Both the position numbers and the translations under genes were made by a program. From NCBI RefSeq assembly GCF_020080045.1, contig NZ_CP083451.1, positions 4,141,001 through 4,205,000 of the forward strand: 64,000 nt of DNA. Reading direction: 5' to 3'. The stretch is from Comamonas odontotermitis (lineage in GTDB: Bacteria > Pseudomonadota > Gammaproteobacteria > Burkholderiales > Burkholderiaceae_C). Positions 18,486 through 27,567 of this stretch are shown in pieces. Under the pieces are notes generated by a model. The model was not told where the DNA came from, did no database searches, and worked only from the letters and a program-made list of their open reading frames with translations. Positions within the stretch are counted from its first letter, which is position 1. Every line of letters starts with the position of its first letter.

Positions 18486-19013
18486 TTACCCTTGCGAAGG
18501 GAAGACGCCTGCCCAGGCGATACAAAAATTCACTGCCAAGGTCGGCATCGTGTTTTCATGGGGCTGGGTGCCTCCCGCAGTACCCACAGTTTGCGAATGG
18601 GTTGCGATGGGGTCTCCCGCAACCTCGGTGGCATACAGTCCGTCCCCACTGATGGCGGCCAGCACCTGGTTGGATGCCGGCGATTGCGATGTTGCAGCCG
18701 CTGTACTTGCTGACACTGTGTGCGTATGGGCCGGCATCTGCGAGGAAATCAGTGTGACGGTTTCTGTACCCGCTTTTTGTCCGATGACGTACGTGCTCAG
18801 CCCAGGCCCTGTCCCCTGATGAATCGGCAACCTCCCACGTAGATCGGGAACCGCAAAGGTATTGACCCCATCCCCTCCATAAGTGGTGCCAAGAAGGGCA
18901 TACAGTACTTCATATTGCGCAATGGGTATCAGGCTTCCGTCGCAGGCAAACCAGCCATTGGGGACGCGCCAAAAACCAAACATGCGTATTTCGCCAACAT
19001 AAGGTTCACTCAT
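18486..19013 (-). CDS. tail-collar (MdpB-like) protein 2
   Basis: A 175-residue paralogue of its neighbours, with MSEPYVGEIRMFGFWRVPNG, the collar motif YALLGTTYGGDGVNTFAVPDL plus GRLPIHQGTGPG, and MPAHTHTV. The variable central segment (about 100-145, Ala/Ser/Thr-rich) differs entirely from that of the other copies, as expected for an exposed loop. Same direction and about 50 bp gaps on both sides. Confidence 0.85.
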   Translation of the reverse strand: MSEPYVGEIRMFGFWRVPNGWFACDGSLIPIAQYEVLYALLGTTYGGDGVNTFAVPDLRGRLPIHQGTGPGLSTYVIGQKAGTETVTLISSQMPAHTHTVSASTAAATSQSPASNQVLAAISGDGLYATEVAGDPIATHSQTVGTAGGTQPHENTMPTLAVNFCIAWAGVFPSQG

Positions 19014-19064
19014 GGATAAGGCCTCGTAAATCGTCTTGAAAGCTTGGCATCCGCCTCATGCAAC

Positions 19065-19595
19065 TCAATTGCGCGAGGGATAGATCCCCTGTAGGGCAAT
19101 GCAGAAATTCAGCGCCGTATAGGGCTGCAGGTTGGAGTGCGGCAGGGTGTTGCCTGCCTGCGAGATGGACTGCGGCGCCAAGGCGACGTTGGGTGAAGCT
19201 GTGGCGTAAAGAGCCGTTGAAGCACTGTTTGCCAATGCATTGCCTTTGGGAATACGCGTAGTACCCGTGGCGGTCGTTGCTTGCAGAGTATGGGTATGTG
19301 ATGGCAGGTTGGAGGACAGCAGCGTAACACTTTCGACGCCGCCTACCTCGCCGATGTTGAAAGGAGAAGGGTTCCAGCTTGGGTCAACAGAACTACCGGC
19401 GCCAATGGGTGTGCGGCCCCTCAGATCCGGCAATGCAAAGTTGGTTGTGCCATTGCCACCGTAATACGTGCCCAGCAACGAAAAAAGGGCCGTGTTCTGG
19501 TTAATGGGCAATAGTTGGCCATTGCATTGCGCAAAGTACTTGGGGGTAAAACCAAAGCCAGAGATCATGATTTTTCCCATAAAAAATTCGCTCAT
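19065..19595 (-). CDS. tail-collar (MdpB-like) protein 3
   Basis: A 176-residue paralogue and first gene of the minus-strand run. Motifs: MSEFFMGKIMISGFGFTPKY, INQNTALFSLLGTYYGGNG, PDLRGRTPIGAG, LPSHTHTLQ, and TALNFCIALQGIYPSRN at the C-terminus. An AAGGAGAT ribosome site precedes the ATG. The 161 bp divergent gap to the Tat-exported DUF6916-like gene holds the promoters. Confidence 0.87.
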   Translation of the reverse strand: MSEFFMGKIMISGFGFTPKYFAQCNGQLLPINQNTALFSLLGTYYGGNGTTNFALPDLRGRTPIGAGSSVDPSWNPSPFNIGEVGGVESVTLLSSNLPSHTHTLQATTATGTTRIPKGNALANSASTALYATASPNVALAPQSISQAGNTLPHSNLQPYTALNFCIALQGIYPSRN

Positions 19596-19756
19596 CGGAT
19601 CTCCTTCAAACAGGCCCGGTACCCGCCATGCCTCAGGTGCACATCAAGCCCAAGAAATATTTAGAAGCATTTTGCATCATTTTTTGTCAAAATGGCATGT
19701 ATGTCTGCAGGGCCGGTCAGCGGCTTTCACTCTTTACAAGGCACAAGGAGGCCGCC

Positions 19757-20122
19757 ATGGATCGCAGAAATTTTGCAAAGCGGGCGTTGACCGGCGTGGC
19801 GGTGGCAGCCGCCGGCTCACCCGCGCTTGCCGCATTGGCCTCGCAGCCTTCTGCCCCAGACGCCCTGGTGCGCAACCCGGTGGCGTTTGCGGGGACGGTA
19901 TTCACTCTGGAAAACGGAACCACGCTCACCCTGGTCAACGTGACCCATGCAGCCACAGACCCCCGCCTGGACCAATGGACGCTGCAGTTCCAGTGCAGCC
20001 AGCCGATCACGGAAGGGATTCACCGCCTGCGCTCCCCCCAGTCGGGGCAGGATGTGGAATTGTTCCTGCAGCCGCATGGACAAGCCGCCATGGCCTATAT
20101 CAGCAAGCTTGCCACGCCATGA
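19757..20122 (+). CDS. Tat-exported DUF6916-like protein
   Basis: A 121-residue protein with a twin-arginine signal (MDRRNFAKRALTG, hydrophobic stretch, cleavage near AALA). The mature domain follows the pattern of the DUF6916 protein at 17010: FAGTVFTLENG, LTLVNV, WTLQFQC, a G-x-H-R-L block, VELFLQP and a terminal AMAYISKL. ATG at 19757 has AAGGAGG nine bases upstream. It is divergent from the three tail-collar genes and closes the island. Confidence 0.65.
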   Translation: MDRRNFAKRALTGVAVAAAGSPALAALASQPSAPDALVRNPVAFAGTVFTLENGTTLTLVNVTHAATDPRLDQWTLQFQCSQPITEGIHRLRSPQSGQDVELFLQPHGQAAMAYISKLATP

Positions 20123-20195
20123 AATTGCCGCCGTGCCGCACAACAAAGCTTGCTGCATGGCTGTCTGCTGCAGTTTCTGCCTGAAGACCGCTCCC

Positions 20196-20224
20196 TTCAA
20201 GCGCCAGCAGCTCTTATTTTTGAT
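20196..20224. repeat. dispersed element fragment (copy h)
   Basis: TTCAAGCGCCAGCAGCTC followed by TTATTTTTGAT: one arm of the dispersed palindromic family, without an obvious partner arm, in the 165 bp gap before the GlcD-like gene. Confidence 0.4.
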
Positions 20225-20287
20225 TTCCCGACTCTCCCACCCCGCCCCTTTCCCACAGCGCCTGCCAATGGCGATACAGTTGGGGGC

Positions 20288-21787
20288 ATGTCCGCTAACG
20301 CCTCCCCCCCGACCTCTACCGCAGACCGCGCCACGCGCCAGCGTGAAGTGGTTGCCGCCCTGCGCAAGGTGCTGCCCGATGACTGCCTGCTGTGGCACGA
20401 CGAGGACACGACGCCCTATGAGTGCGATGGCCTGACGGCCTACCGCCAGCGCCCGCTGGTCGTCTGCCTGCCCGAGACATATGAGCAGGTGCAAGCTGTG
20501 CTGCAGACCTGCCACGCGCTGCAGGCGCCCGTGGTAGCGCGCGGCGCGGGTACAGGCCTCTCCGGCAGCGCGCTGCCCATTGCGTTGGGCGTGACCTTGT
20601 CGATGGCGCGCTTCAACCAGATCCTGCGCGTGGACCCGGCAGCCTGCACGGCCGTGGTGCAGTGCGGAGTGCGCAACCTGGCCATCAGCGATGCGGCGGC
20701 GCCCTACGGCCTGTACTACGCGCCCGACCCGTCGAGCCAGATCGCCTGCACGATTGGCGGCAACATCGCCGAAAACTCGGGCGGCGTGCACTGCCTCAAG
20801 TACGGTCTCACCGTGCACAACGTGCTCAAGATCAAGGGATTTACCGTAGCGGGCGAGCCGATTGAATTCGGCAGCGAGGCGCTCGATGTGGCTGGCTACG
20901 ACCTGCTGGCCGCCGTGATAGGCAGCGAAGGCATGCTCGCCGTGGCAACCGAGGTGACGGTCAGGCTCATTCCCAAGCCACAACTGGCGCGCTGCATCAT
21001 GGCCAGCTTTGATGACGTGCGCAAGGCGGGTGACGCCGTGGCAGCGGTGATCGCCGCCGGCATCATCCCGGCAGGGCTGGAGATGATGGACAAGCCCATG
21101 ACTGCTGCCGTCGAAGACTTTGTGCGCGCTGGCTACGATCTGACTGCCGAAGCCATCCTGCTGTGCGAAAGCGATGGTACGCCTGAAGAAGTAGCCGAAG
21201 AGATTGCCCACATGACCCACGTGCTGCGCCAGGCAGGCGCCACGGCCATCAGCGTGAGCAACAACGAGGAAGAGCGCCTGCGCTTTTGGAGCGGGCGCAA
21301 GAATGCCTTTCCCGCCAGCGGCCGCATCAGCCCCGATTACATGTGCATGGATTCCACCATTCCGCGCAAGCGCCTGGCCGATATCCTGCTATCGATTCAG
21401 GAGATGGAGAAGAAATACGGCCTGCGCTGCGCCAACGTCTTTCATGCAGGCGACGGCAACCTGCACCCGCTGATCCTCTTCGATGCGAACGATCCCGATC
21501 AACTGCACCGCTGCGAGCAGTTCGGCGCCGACATTCTGGAGACCAGCGTCGCCATGGGCGGCACTGTGACCGGCGAGCATGGTGTGGGCGTGGAAAAGCT
21601 CAACAGCATGTGCGTGCAGTTTTCTGCGGAGGAAAACGCGCAGATGCTGGCCCTCAAGGCGGCCTTTGATCCAGAGGGCCTGCTCAACCCTGGCAAGGTG
21701 ATTCCGACGCTCAACCGCTGTGCCGAATACGGCAAGATGCTGGTTCGCGCGGGAGCGATCAAGCACCCGGAGCTGGAACGCTTTTAA
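20288..21787 (+). CDS. FAD-linked oxidase, glycolate oxidase subunit GlcD type
   Basis: A 499-residue FAD-binding (PCMH) oxidase, equal in length to E. coli GlcD. The FAD domain (about residues 55-235) shows VARGAGTGLSGSALP and IGGNIAENSGGVHCLKYG; the C-terminal cap has HAGDGNLHPLILFD and GTVTGEHGVGVEKL. GlcD oxidises glycolate or D-2-hydroxy acids with GlcE and GlcF, but neither partner is adjacent here, so a stand-alone D-lactate or D-2-hydroxyglutarate dehydrogenase role is also possible. ATG 20288 is preferred to the longer frame at 20150, whose first 46 residues look non-conserved. Confidence 0.85.
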   Translation: MSANASPPTSTADRATRQREVVAALRKVLPDDCLLWHDEDTTPYECDGLTAYRQRPLVVCLPETYEQVQAVLQTCHALQAPVVARGAGTGLSGSALPIALGVTLSMARFNQILRVDPAACTAVVQCGVRNLAISDAAAPYGLYYAPDPSSQIACTIGGNIAENSGGVHCLKYGLTVHNVLKIKGFTVAGEPIEFGSEALDVAGYDLLAAVIGSEGMLAVATEVTVRLIPKPQLARCIMASFDDVRKAGDAVAAVIAAGIIPAGLEMMDKPMTAAVEDFVRAGYDLTAEAILLCESDGTPEEVAEEIAHMTHVLRQAGATAISVSNNEEERLRFWSGRKNAFPASGRISPDYMCMDSTIPRKRLADILLSIQEMEKKYGLRCANVFHAGDGNLHPLILFDANDPDQLHRCEQFGADILETSVAMGGTVTGEHGVGVEKLNSMCVQFSAEENAQMLALKAAFDPEGLLNPGKVIPTLNRCAEYGKMLVRAGAIKHPELERF

Positions 21788-21811
21788 CCCCGACCGCACG
21801 GTTCTAGGCAC

Positions 21812-21833
21812 AACGGCGACCAAGGTCGCCGTT
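21812..21833 (+). terminator. GC-rich hairpin after the GlcD-like gene
   Basis: AACGGCGACC, loop AA, GGTCGCCGTT; only a weak T-run follows, so termination efficiency is uncertain. Confidence 0.55.
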
Positions 21834-22026
21834 CTCATTGGACATGAGCCCCCTGCGCCCCCAACTCCCTGGCACCGCTGACCTGCTGCATGCGCCGCGG
21901 CTGACAGGGCGCCGCGCCTATGCATGCCAAGCTCGGATACATGGCAAAAATGCAGCCTGCCACGCAGTTGCAAGCTGCAGCCTGTATTGGCGCGCTCACC
22001 CGCGCCCTTGTCTCCAGGAGCTCAGC

Positions 22027-22437
22027 ATGCAATGGTTTTCCTCTTCTCCGCAGTTATTGGCAGGCATTGCCCTCGTGGCGATAGGCCTGGCCAGCAACGC
22101 CGTGCAGGCACAGCAACCGGCGCCCATGCAAAGTGCCGGTGCCGTGCAATACCGCTGCGGCGGCATTGGACTGGACGAATCCACCGCCATGCGCAGCGCC
22201 ATGCCCAGCTATCCGCTGGCCCTGCTGTTCGCCGCCGCAGATGGTGAATACCTTGCCGATGTGTCCGTGCGCCTGAGCGGCGCCAGCACGGCAGCGTTTA
22301 CCGCCTCGGGGCCGGTCTGCCTGCTGCAGTTGCCCCACGGCAAGTACACCGTGACAGCCACTACCAAGGATGGCCGCGAAAAAAGCCAGACCGTGGACGT
22401 TGGCGCGAGCAGCAAATCGCTCGATTTCCGGTTCTGA
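22027..22437 (+). CDS. small secreted protein with carboxypeptidase-regulatory-like fold
   Basis: A 136-residue exported protein: signal peptide to about residue 29 (cleavage near VQAQ), then RCGGIGLDESTAMR and an Ig-like region (ADVSVRLSGAS ... GKYTVTATTKDG) typical of carboxypeptidase regulatory-like domains. Function unknown. AGGAG precedes the ATG. Two cysteines could form a disulphide. Confidence 0.65.
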   Translation: MQWFSSSPQLLAGIALVAIGLASNAVQAQQPAPMQSAGAVQYRCGGIGLDESTAMRSAMPSYPLALLFAAADGEYLADVSVRLSGASTAAFTASGPVCLLQLPHGKYTVTATTKDGREKSQTVDVGASSKSLDFRF

Positions 22438-22449
22438 AAAACCCGCTCA

Positions 22450-22512
22450 AAACAGATTTGCTATCAATTGAGATAGCAATGCGCTGATGGGATAGACGCC
22501 AGCAGCCGTTTT
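22450..22512. repeat. dispersed Comamonadaceae-type palindromic element (copy b)
   Basis: TTGCTATC/GATAGCAA inverted repeat (22458-22465 with 22472-22479), followed by GCGCTGATGGGATAGACGCC and AGCAGC. It fills the gap between two convergent genes. Confidence 0.5.
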
Positions 22513-22523
22513 CGCACTAGGTA

Positions 22524-23519
22524 TTAGCCGCTGAGACTGCCGTTGATGGCAGTGATGCGGCCCTGCGCATCCAGCTTGGCGCTCACACGGTTGGCGCCCT
22601 GGCTCGCAGTGATCTGCCCGCCCTCGTCCTGCACGGCAAAGCCCTTGGCCTCCAGGTAGTGGCGCAGCAGCAGGCGGTGGTTCAGCTCGAATTCGCTGAT
22701 GAGCTGGGGCACAACGGTCAGCACACGCTCGGGCTTGCTGGCTGCCGGTGCAGGCAGACCGTGGCCCGGGTCGATCAGCGCCAGCAGAATGCCTTCGCCG
22801 TAATTGCCCAGGTAGTAACCTGCGCTCTCGTCGGCGCCAGCGGCAATCAGGCCGATGGTATGCAGGTCTTCCTCGCGCAGTGCAGAGCGCGCTTGGGTGA
22901 ACAGTGCCAGTTGCTGCGCATTGCCAAAACCCAGCAGCTGGCGGGCCACTTCGGTGAACGCGGGTGCCACCTCGGCCTGGGTGTTGGCCCAGATCCATTG
23001 CCACGACCCTGATTCAAACGCGTACGAGCCCAGCACCTGCATGCGAAAGCGCAGGTCATCGCCAAACGCAATCAGGCCCTGGCTGGTATCGGCCGACCAG
23101 GGGCGGTCACCCACCTTTTCGGCAAAGTCAATCTGGCGATCCCAGGCGATGCCAGCATAGGTGGACAGCGCATCGCGCAGGCCCGGGTTGTTGATGACCG
23201 CAGGAATGGCAGCCAGCCGCGCAGCTTCGGCCTGTGCGGCCGCTTCAAACAGATCGGGTTGGTTGGTGTCTTGCGCAGCGGCGTCTTCTGCATCCTGGAA
23301 TTGCGCGCTGTCAGACGGGCCGGGGATGTCACGCTCATCCGCCACAGGCGTGGGGGCCACTAGCTCGGCGTGGGGATCGAACGCGGGCTCATGGGCAGCC
23401 TGATAACCGGAAGGCGACGTGCCCCCCGGTGTGGTCTGCAGCGCTGCGCCCGCCTCTGTATGGGCAGCCGTTGTGGCCGACGGGTTCAGCCAGCCGAACA
23501 GTTTTTGCCACAGTCCCAT
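22524..23519 (-). CDS. DUF6882 domain-containing protein
   Basis: A 331-residue cytoplasmic protein. After a Pro/Ala/Thr-rich N-terminal linker (about 12-90) comes a DUF6882-type domain with WDRQIDFAEKVGDRPWSAD, GLIAFGDDLRFRMQVLGSY and SGSWQWIWAN. DUF6882 has no known function. ATG 23519 is preceded by AGGAG; upstream in-frame codons to 23687 are not conserved-looking. No operon partner is evident. Confidence 0.7.
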   Translation of the reverse strand: MGLWQKLFGWLNPSATTAAHTEAGAALQTTPGGTSPSGYQAAHEPAFDPHAELVAPTPVADERDIPGPSDSAQFQDAEDAAAQDTNQPDLFEAAAQAEAARLAAIPAVINNPGLRDALSTYAGIAWDRQIDFAEKVGDRPWSADTSQGLIAFGDDLRFRMQVLGSYAFESGSWQWIWANTQAEVAPAFTEVARQLLGFGNAQQLALFTQARSALREEDLHTIGLIAAGADESAGYYLGNYGEGILLALIDPGHGLPAPAASKPERVLTVVPQLISEFELNHRLLLRHYLEAKGFAVQDEGGQITASQGANRVSAKLDAQGRITAINGSLSG

Positions 23520-23729
23520 GGTATTTGCTCTCCTGCGATCGCGGCACGCCCCATGCGTTCCGAGCGCCGTGTCTGCCAATTCCTGTAGGCCATCGCACGC
23601 CCGAATTGGGCACCTGCGCGCGCCCATTGCCGCTTTGCTGCTATCAGTATAGGTGCAAACCAGAGCCCTACGCCGCCGCAGTTGCAACGGGGTGTAGGGT
23701 TGGCCCGGTGGCGGCGCACCTGCAAGGGC

Positions 23730-24686
23730 TCAATTGAGCGCCATGCTCAGGCGGCGGCGGTAGCTGCTCAGCATGGCTGTCAGCTCGTCCTCCTGCTTGC
23801 CAGCCTTGCCGGTCAGCTCGATGCCGCCTGCGGTTTTACCCGGTACGGCACCTGCGTCCTTGGGTTTGGGGGGCGTGAGCAGCTCCAGAATGGCAATGTA
23901 GAGCTTGCGGGCCGCCTGGTCGCTCCAGGTCTTGTCGCGCATGATGATCTCCAGCAGCTCGTCCATGCTGGCCATCCACTGGCCTTCGGCCATCAGCACC
24001 CGCGCCTTGGCAAAGCGGGTGTCAAAGTCACGCTTGTTGGCGGTAATCAGCGCGTCGAACTGCTCCAGGGGCCATTCACCGCGGTCGTCTTCGTGCACAA
24101 AGCGGATGGCCTGGGCCCAGGCCTTGAGCGCCTCGAAGCGCAGCGGATGCTGAATGCGCTTGAGCGGCTCTTCAAGCTGGGCCTCGGCTTCATCGAGCGC
24201 GCCGGTCTGGATCAGGAGGCGCACATAGTCAAAGCGTGCATCGTCATTGGCCGGATCGGCAGCCAGCGCTTCCTGCAGCATCTGCAGGGCCGATTGCACA
24301 TCGCCGCTGTCGAGCAGCGCCTGTGCTTCGCCGGCGCCTGCTTCGGCAGCCATTTCCGCCTCTGAAGGCAGGTGCTTGTCCAGAAACTCGCGCAGCTTGC
24401 CTTCGGGCTGAGCGCCCATGAAGCCATCCACCGGCTTGCCGGCAATCATCAGCACGCAGGTGGGGATGGAGCGGATACCGAACATGCCCGCCAGTTGCTG
24501 CTCCTGGTCGGAATCGATCTTGACCAGCTTGAAGCGGCCGGCGTACTCGACTTCGAGCTTTTCCAGGATCGGGCCCAGGGTCTTGCAGGGGCCGCACCAG
24601 GGCGCCCAGAAGTCCACCAGCACTGGCACCTGCATCGAGGCTGCAATGACTTCGGCTTCAAAATTCTGAATGGTGACGTCGATCAT
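23730..24686 (-). CDS. cnoX: thioredoxin-TPR protein, CnoX (YbbN) type
   Basis: A 318-residue protein combining an N-terminal thioredoxin domain (1-108) with C-terminal TPR-like helices (about 120-300). The active site is a canonical WCGPC (residues 30-34); E. coli CnoX has SQHC and lacks reductase activity, while CGPC versions are redox active. CnoX acts as a chaperedoxin that protects clients from oxidative damage and hands them to GroEL or DnaK. Divergent from purE across 111 bp. Confidence 0.88.
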   Translation of the reverse strand: MIDVTIQNFEAEVIAASMQVPVLVDFWAPWCGPCKTLGPILEKLEVEYAGRFKLVKIDSDQEQQLAGMFGIRSIPTCVLMIAGKPVDGFMGAQPEGKLREFLDKHLPSEAEMAAEAGAGEAQALLDSGDVQSALQMLQEALAADPANDDARFDYVRLLIQTGALDEAEAQLEEPLKRIQHPLRFEALKAWAQAIRFVHEDDRGEWPLEQFDALITANKRDFDTRFAKARVLMAEGQWMASMDELLEIIMRDKTWSDQAARKLYIAILELLTPPKPKDAGAVPGKTAGGIELTGKAGKQEDELTAMLSSYRRRLSMALN

Positions 24687-24797
24687 GTCGCTAAAAATCC
24701 GTGTTGATCAGGCAGCTTCACTGCAAAAAGTAAAATGGCGGGTTCCACCCTGGCGTGGGGCCGGCATTGTTGCCTGGGGCACCCGCCAACGCACACT

Positions 24798-25292
24798 ATG
24801 ACACCCATCCAAGTTGGCGTGGTCATGGGCTCCAGCAGCGACTGGGACACCATGCAGCACGCAGTTGCCATTCTCCAGCAATTCGGTATCGCCTTCGAAG
24901 CCCAGGTGGTCTCGGCGCACCGCATGCCAGACGATATGTTCCGCTTCGCCGAGAGCGCAGCGGACCGGGGCCTCAAGGCCATCATCGCAGGCGCAGGCGG
25001 CGCCGCCCATTTGCCGGGCATGATAGCCGCTAAAACCACCGTGCCGGTGCTGGGCGTGCCCGTGGCGAGCCGCCACCTGCAAGGCGTCGATTCGCTGCAC
25101 TCCATCGTGCAAATGCCCAAGGGCGTGCCCGTGGCCACATTTGCCATCGGCAACGCCGGTGCCGCCAACGCGGCATTGTTCGCCGTGGCCCTGCTGGCCA
25201 ATGAGGATGCCGCGCTGCGCAAGAAGCTCGACGCCTTCCGCGCCGAGCAGACCGAAGCGGCCCGCAACATGACCTTGCCGGTGAACGCATGA
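24798..25292 (+). CDS. purE: 5-(carboxyamino)imidazole ribonucleotide mutase
   Basis: A 164-residue class I PurE that interconverts N5-CAIR and CAIR in purine synthesis. Family motifs are [10 protein letters not shown] (near residue 10), VSAHRMPD (near 40) and [11 protein letters not shown] (near 69). ATG 24798 gives standard length. It overlaps purK by four bases (ATGA), so translation is coupled. Confidence 0.96.
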   Translation: MTPIQVGVVMGSSSDWDTMQHAVAILQQFGIAFEAQVVSAHRMPDDMFRFAESAADRGLKAIIAGAGGAAHLPGMIAAKTTVPVLGVPVASRHLQGVDSLHSIVQMPKGVPVATFAIGNAGAANAALFAVALLANEDAALRKKLDAFRAEQTEAARNMTLPVNA

Positions 25293-26476
25293 GCCATACC
25301 TCCAAGCAAGCCACCAAGGACACAGCCCCTATCCTGCCGGGCGCCACCCTCGGCGTGCTGGGCGGCGGCCAGTTGGGCCGCATGTTCGTGCAGACCGCAC
25401 AGGCCATGGGCTACTTCACCGCCGTGCTGGACAAGGACGAAACCAGCCCCGCGGGCCTGGTGAGCCACCACCACATCCGCACCGGCTACGAAGACGCACA
25501 AGGCCTGGCAGAGCTGACTCGCCTGTGCGACGCCGTGACCACCGAGTTTGAGAATGTGCCCGCTGGTGCCCTGAACCAGCTCGCAGCCAGCCTGCCGGTA
25601 TCGCCCGCAGGCTCTGCCGTGGCGATTGCGCAGGACCGCGCGGCAGAAAAGGCCCATTTCGTGAAATGCGGCGTGCCCTGCGCGCCCTATGCGGTGATCG
25701 AAACCGCAGCGCAGCTGGCCGCCGTGAACGACGCCTTGCTGCCCGGTATCCTGAAAACCGCCCGCATGGGCTATGACGGCAAGGGCCAGATCCGCGTCAA
25801 GACCCGCGCCGAGCTGGTGGCCGCCTGGGACGAACTGAAGCACGTGGCCTGCGTGCTCGAGAAAATGCTGCCGCTGGCGCACGAATGCTCGGTCATCGTG
25901 GCCCGCAGCCGCAACGGCGACATCGTCAACCTGCCCGTGCAGCGCAACCTGCACCGCGACGGCATTCTGGCCGTGACCGAGGTTTTTGCAGGAAATGTAC
26001 CCGCCACGCAAGCCGAACAAGCAATTGCAGCTGCAAAATCAGTAGCAATTGGCCTCGATTACGTGGGCGTGCTCTGCGTAGAGTTCTTCGTGCTGGAAAA
26101 CGGCCAGCTGGTGGTCAACGAAATTGCGCCGCGCCCGCACAACAGTGGCCACTACAGCCAGAATGCGCTGGATGTGTCGCAGTTCGAGTTGCAGGTACGC
26201 TGTATGGCCAACCTGCCGCTGGTGCAGCCGCGCCAGCACAGCGCCACCATCATGCTCAACCTGCTGGGCGACCTGTGGTTCAGCGGCGGTGTGGCCAAAA
26301 CGCCAGTCTGGGACGAGATTCTGCAGTTACCCGGCGCCCACCTGCACCTCTATGGCAAGGTTGATGCCAAGCCCGGGCGCAAGATGGGACACCTGAACAT
26401 CACTGCCGCCACGCCCGAGAAGGCACGCGAGACGGCGCTGAAGGCAGCCGCCATCCTGGGTATCGAAGCGTTTTAA
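25289..26476 (+). CDS. purK: 5-(carboxyamino)imidazole ribonucleotide synthase
   Basis: A 395-residue ATP-grasp enzyme that carboxylates AIR with bicarbonate to N5-CAIR, feeding PurE. Seen: [12 protein letters not shown] (preATP-grasp), [11 protein letters not shown] (ATP-binding loop), and [16 protein letters not shown] (metal-binding end of the grasp). N-terminal extension of about 15 residues compared with E. coli. Coupled to purE and nine bases ahead of the next gene. Confidence 0.96.
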   Translation: MSHTSKQATKDTAPILPGATLGVLGGGQLGRMFVQTAQAMGYFTAVLDKDETSPAGLVSHHHIRTGYEDAQGLAELTRLCDAVTTEFENVPAGALNQLAASLPVSPAGSAVAIAQDRAAEKAHFVKCGVPCAPYAVIETAAQLAAVNDALLPGILKTARMGYDGKGQIRVKTRAELVAAWDELKHVACVLEKMLPLAHECSVIVARSRNGDIVNLPVQRNLHRDGILAVTEVFAGNVPATQAEQAIAAAKSVAIGLDYVGVLCVEFFVLENGQLVVNEIAPRPHNSGHYSQNALDVSQFELQVRCMANLPLVQPRQHSATIMLNLLGDLWFSGGVAKTPVWDEILQLPGAHLHLYGKVDAKPGRKMGHLNITAATPEKARETALKAAAILGIEAF

Positions 26477-26485
26477 GGACTTGAT

Positions 26486-27484
26486 GTGATTCTGGATGGA
26501 ACGCTGGACACCTCGGTCCAGACCGCTGCTGCTGCCCTGCAGGCGGGCCGGTTGCTCGGCCTGCCCACTGAAACGGTCTACGGACTGGCAGCAGACAGCG
26601 ACAACGATGCCGCCGTTGCGCAGATCTTCACGGCCAAGGGGCGGCCCGCCAACCATCCGCTGATCGTGCATGTGGCGGGCGCCGACGCCATCACCCGCTA
26701 CGCCAAGGAAGTGCCGGTTTTTGCCCAGCAGCTGATCGACGCCTTCTGGCCCGGCCCGCTGACGCTGATCCTGCCGCGCCTGCCGCAGGCCGCCAAGGCC
26801 TCAACCGGCGGCCAGGACAGCGTAGGCCTGCGCTGCCCATCGCACCCCGTAGCCCACGCCGTGCTGCAGGCCTGCCAGCAGCTCGATCCTCCCGTCTGGG
26901 GTGTCTCTGCGCCCAGCGCCAACAAATTTGGCCGCGTCAGCCCCACTACCGCCCGCCATGTGGCCGAAGAGTTCGGCGACGACCTTCTGGTGCTCGATGG
27001 CGGCGCCTGCGAGGTCGGCATCGAATCGACCATCGTCGACTGCACGCGCGGCGTGCCCGTGCTGCTGCGCCCCGGCGCCATCACGCGCGACGACATTGCA
27101 CGCGTCTGCGGCATGCAGCCGCTCTCAAAAGAAGAGCTGCCTGCGCATACCCCTCGTGCATCGGGAACGCTTTTGGCCCACTATGCGCCCAATGCCAAGG
27201 TACGGCTCATGGATGCCAAGCAGCTGCAATCGGCCCTCGACATTCTGGGCGCCGATGGCAAGAACATCGCCATCTACCACCGCAGCCCTCTGAAAGCCGG
27301 CAACACGCACCTGCTGCTGCGCCGCATGCCAGAGGCACCGCTGGCCGTGGCGCGCGAGCTGTTTGGCATGCTGCGCAATTTTGACGACTGGGGCGCCAAG
27401 CTGATCTGGATCGAGACACCGCCCGAGACGGCCGACTGGGAAGGCGTGGCCGACCGGCTGCAGCGCGCCGCAGCGGCCGGTTGA
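26486..27484 (+). CDS. L-threonylcarbamoyladenylate synthase with SUA5 domain
   Basis: A 332-residue enzyme that makes threonylcarbamoyl-AMP from threonine, bicarbonate and ATP for the t6A modification of tRNA. The YrdC domain (about 8-205) shows GLPTETVYGLAAD and the FTAKGRPANHPLIVH motif; the C-terminal SUA5 domain (about 225-330) follows a TPRASGTLLAHYAP linker, placing it with the longer Sua5/TsaC2 form rather than short TsaC. The start is a GTG at 26486 next to the purK stop, so it forms the tail of the purEK operon. TsaB, its pathway partner, is encoded at 35970. Confidence 0.92.
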   Translation: MILDGTLDTSVQTAAAALQAGRLLGLPTETVYGLAADSDNDAAVAQIFTAKGRPANHPLIVHVAGADAITRYAKEVPVFAQQLIDAFWPGPLTLILPRLPQAAKASTGGQDSVGLRCPSHPVAHAVLQACQQLDPPVWGVSAPSANKFGRVSPTTARHVAEEFGDDLLVLDGGACEVGIESTIVDCTRGVPVLLRPGAITRDDIARVCGMQPLSKEELPAHTPRASGTLLAHYAPNAKVRLMDAKQLQSALDILGADGKNIAIYHRSPLKAGNTHLLLRRMPEAPLAVARELFGMLRNFDDWGAKLIWIETPPETADWEGVADRLQRAAAAG

Positions 27485-27509
27485 TACAACGCACAACGCA
27501 ATTCCTGAT

Positions 27510-27557
27510 AAAAAAGGCTTCTGGCGCTTATTAAACAAGCGCCAGAAGCTCTTTTTT
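27510..27557. terminator. bidirectional terminator, also dispersed element copy c
   Basis: GCTTCTGGCGCTT (27517-27529) pairs with AAGCGCCAGAAGC (27537-27549), flanked by A-run and T-run, between two convergent genes. Its arms belong to the dispersed palindrome family, so a repeat copy serves here as the terminator. Confidence 0.88.
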
Positions 27558-27567
27558 CTATAGCAAA

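Noticed and set aside
17901..19595. Prophage remnant
   Set aside because: Only tail-collar domain genes are present; no capsid, tail tube, integrase, attachment site or lysis gene. MdpB-like proteins are chromosomal genes in many bacteria.
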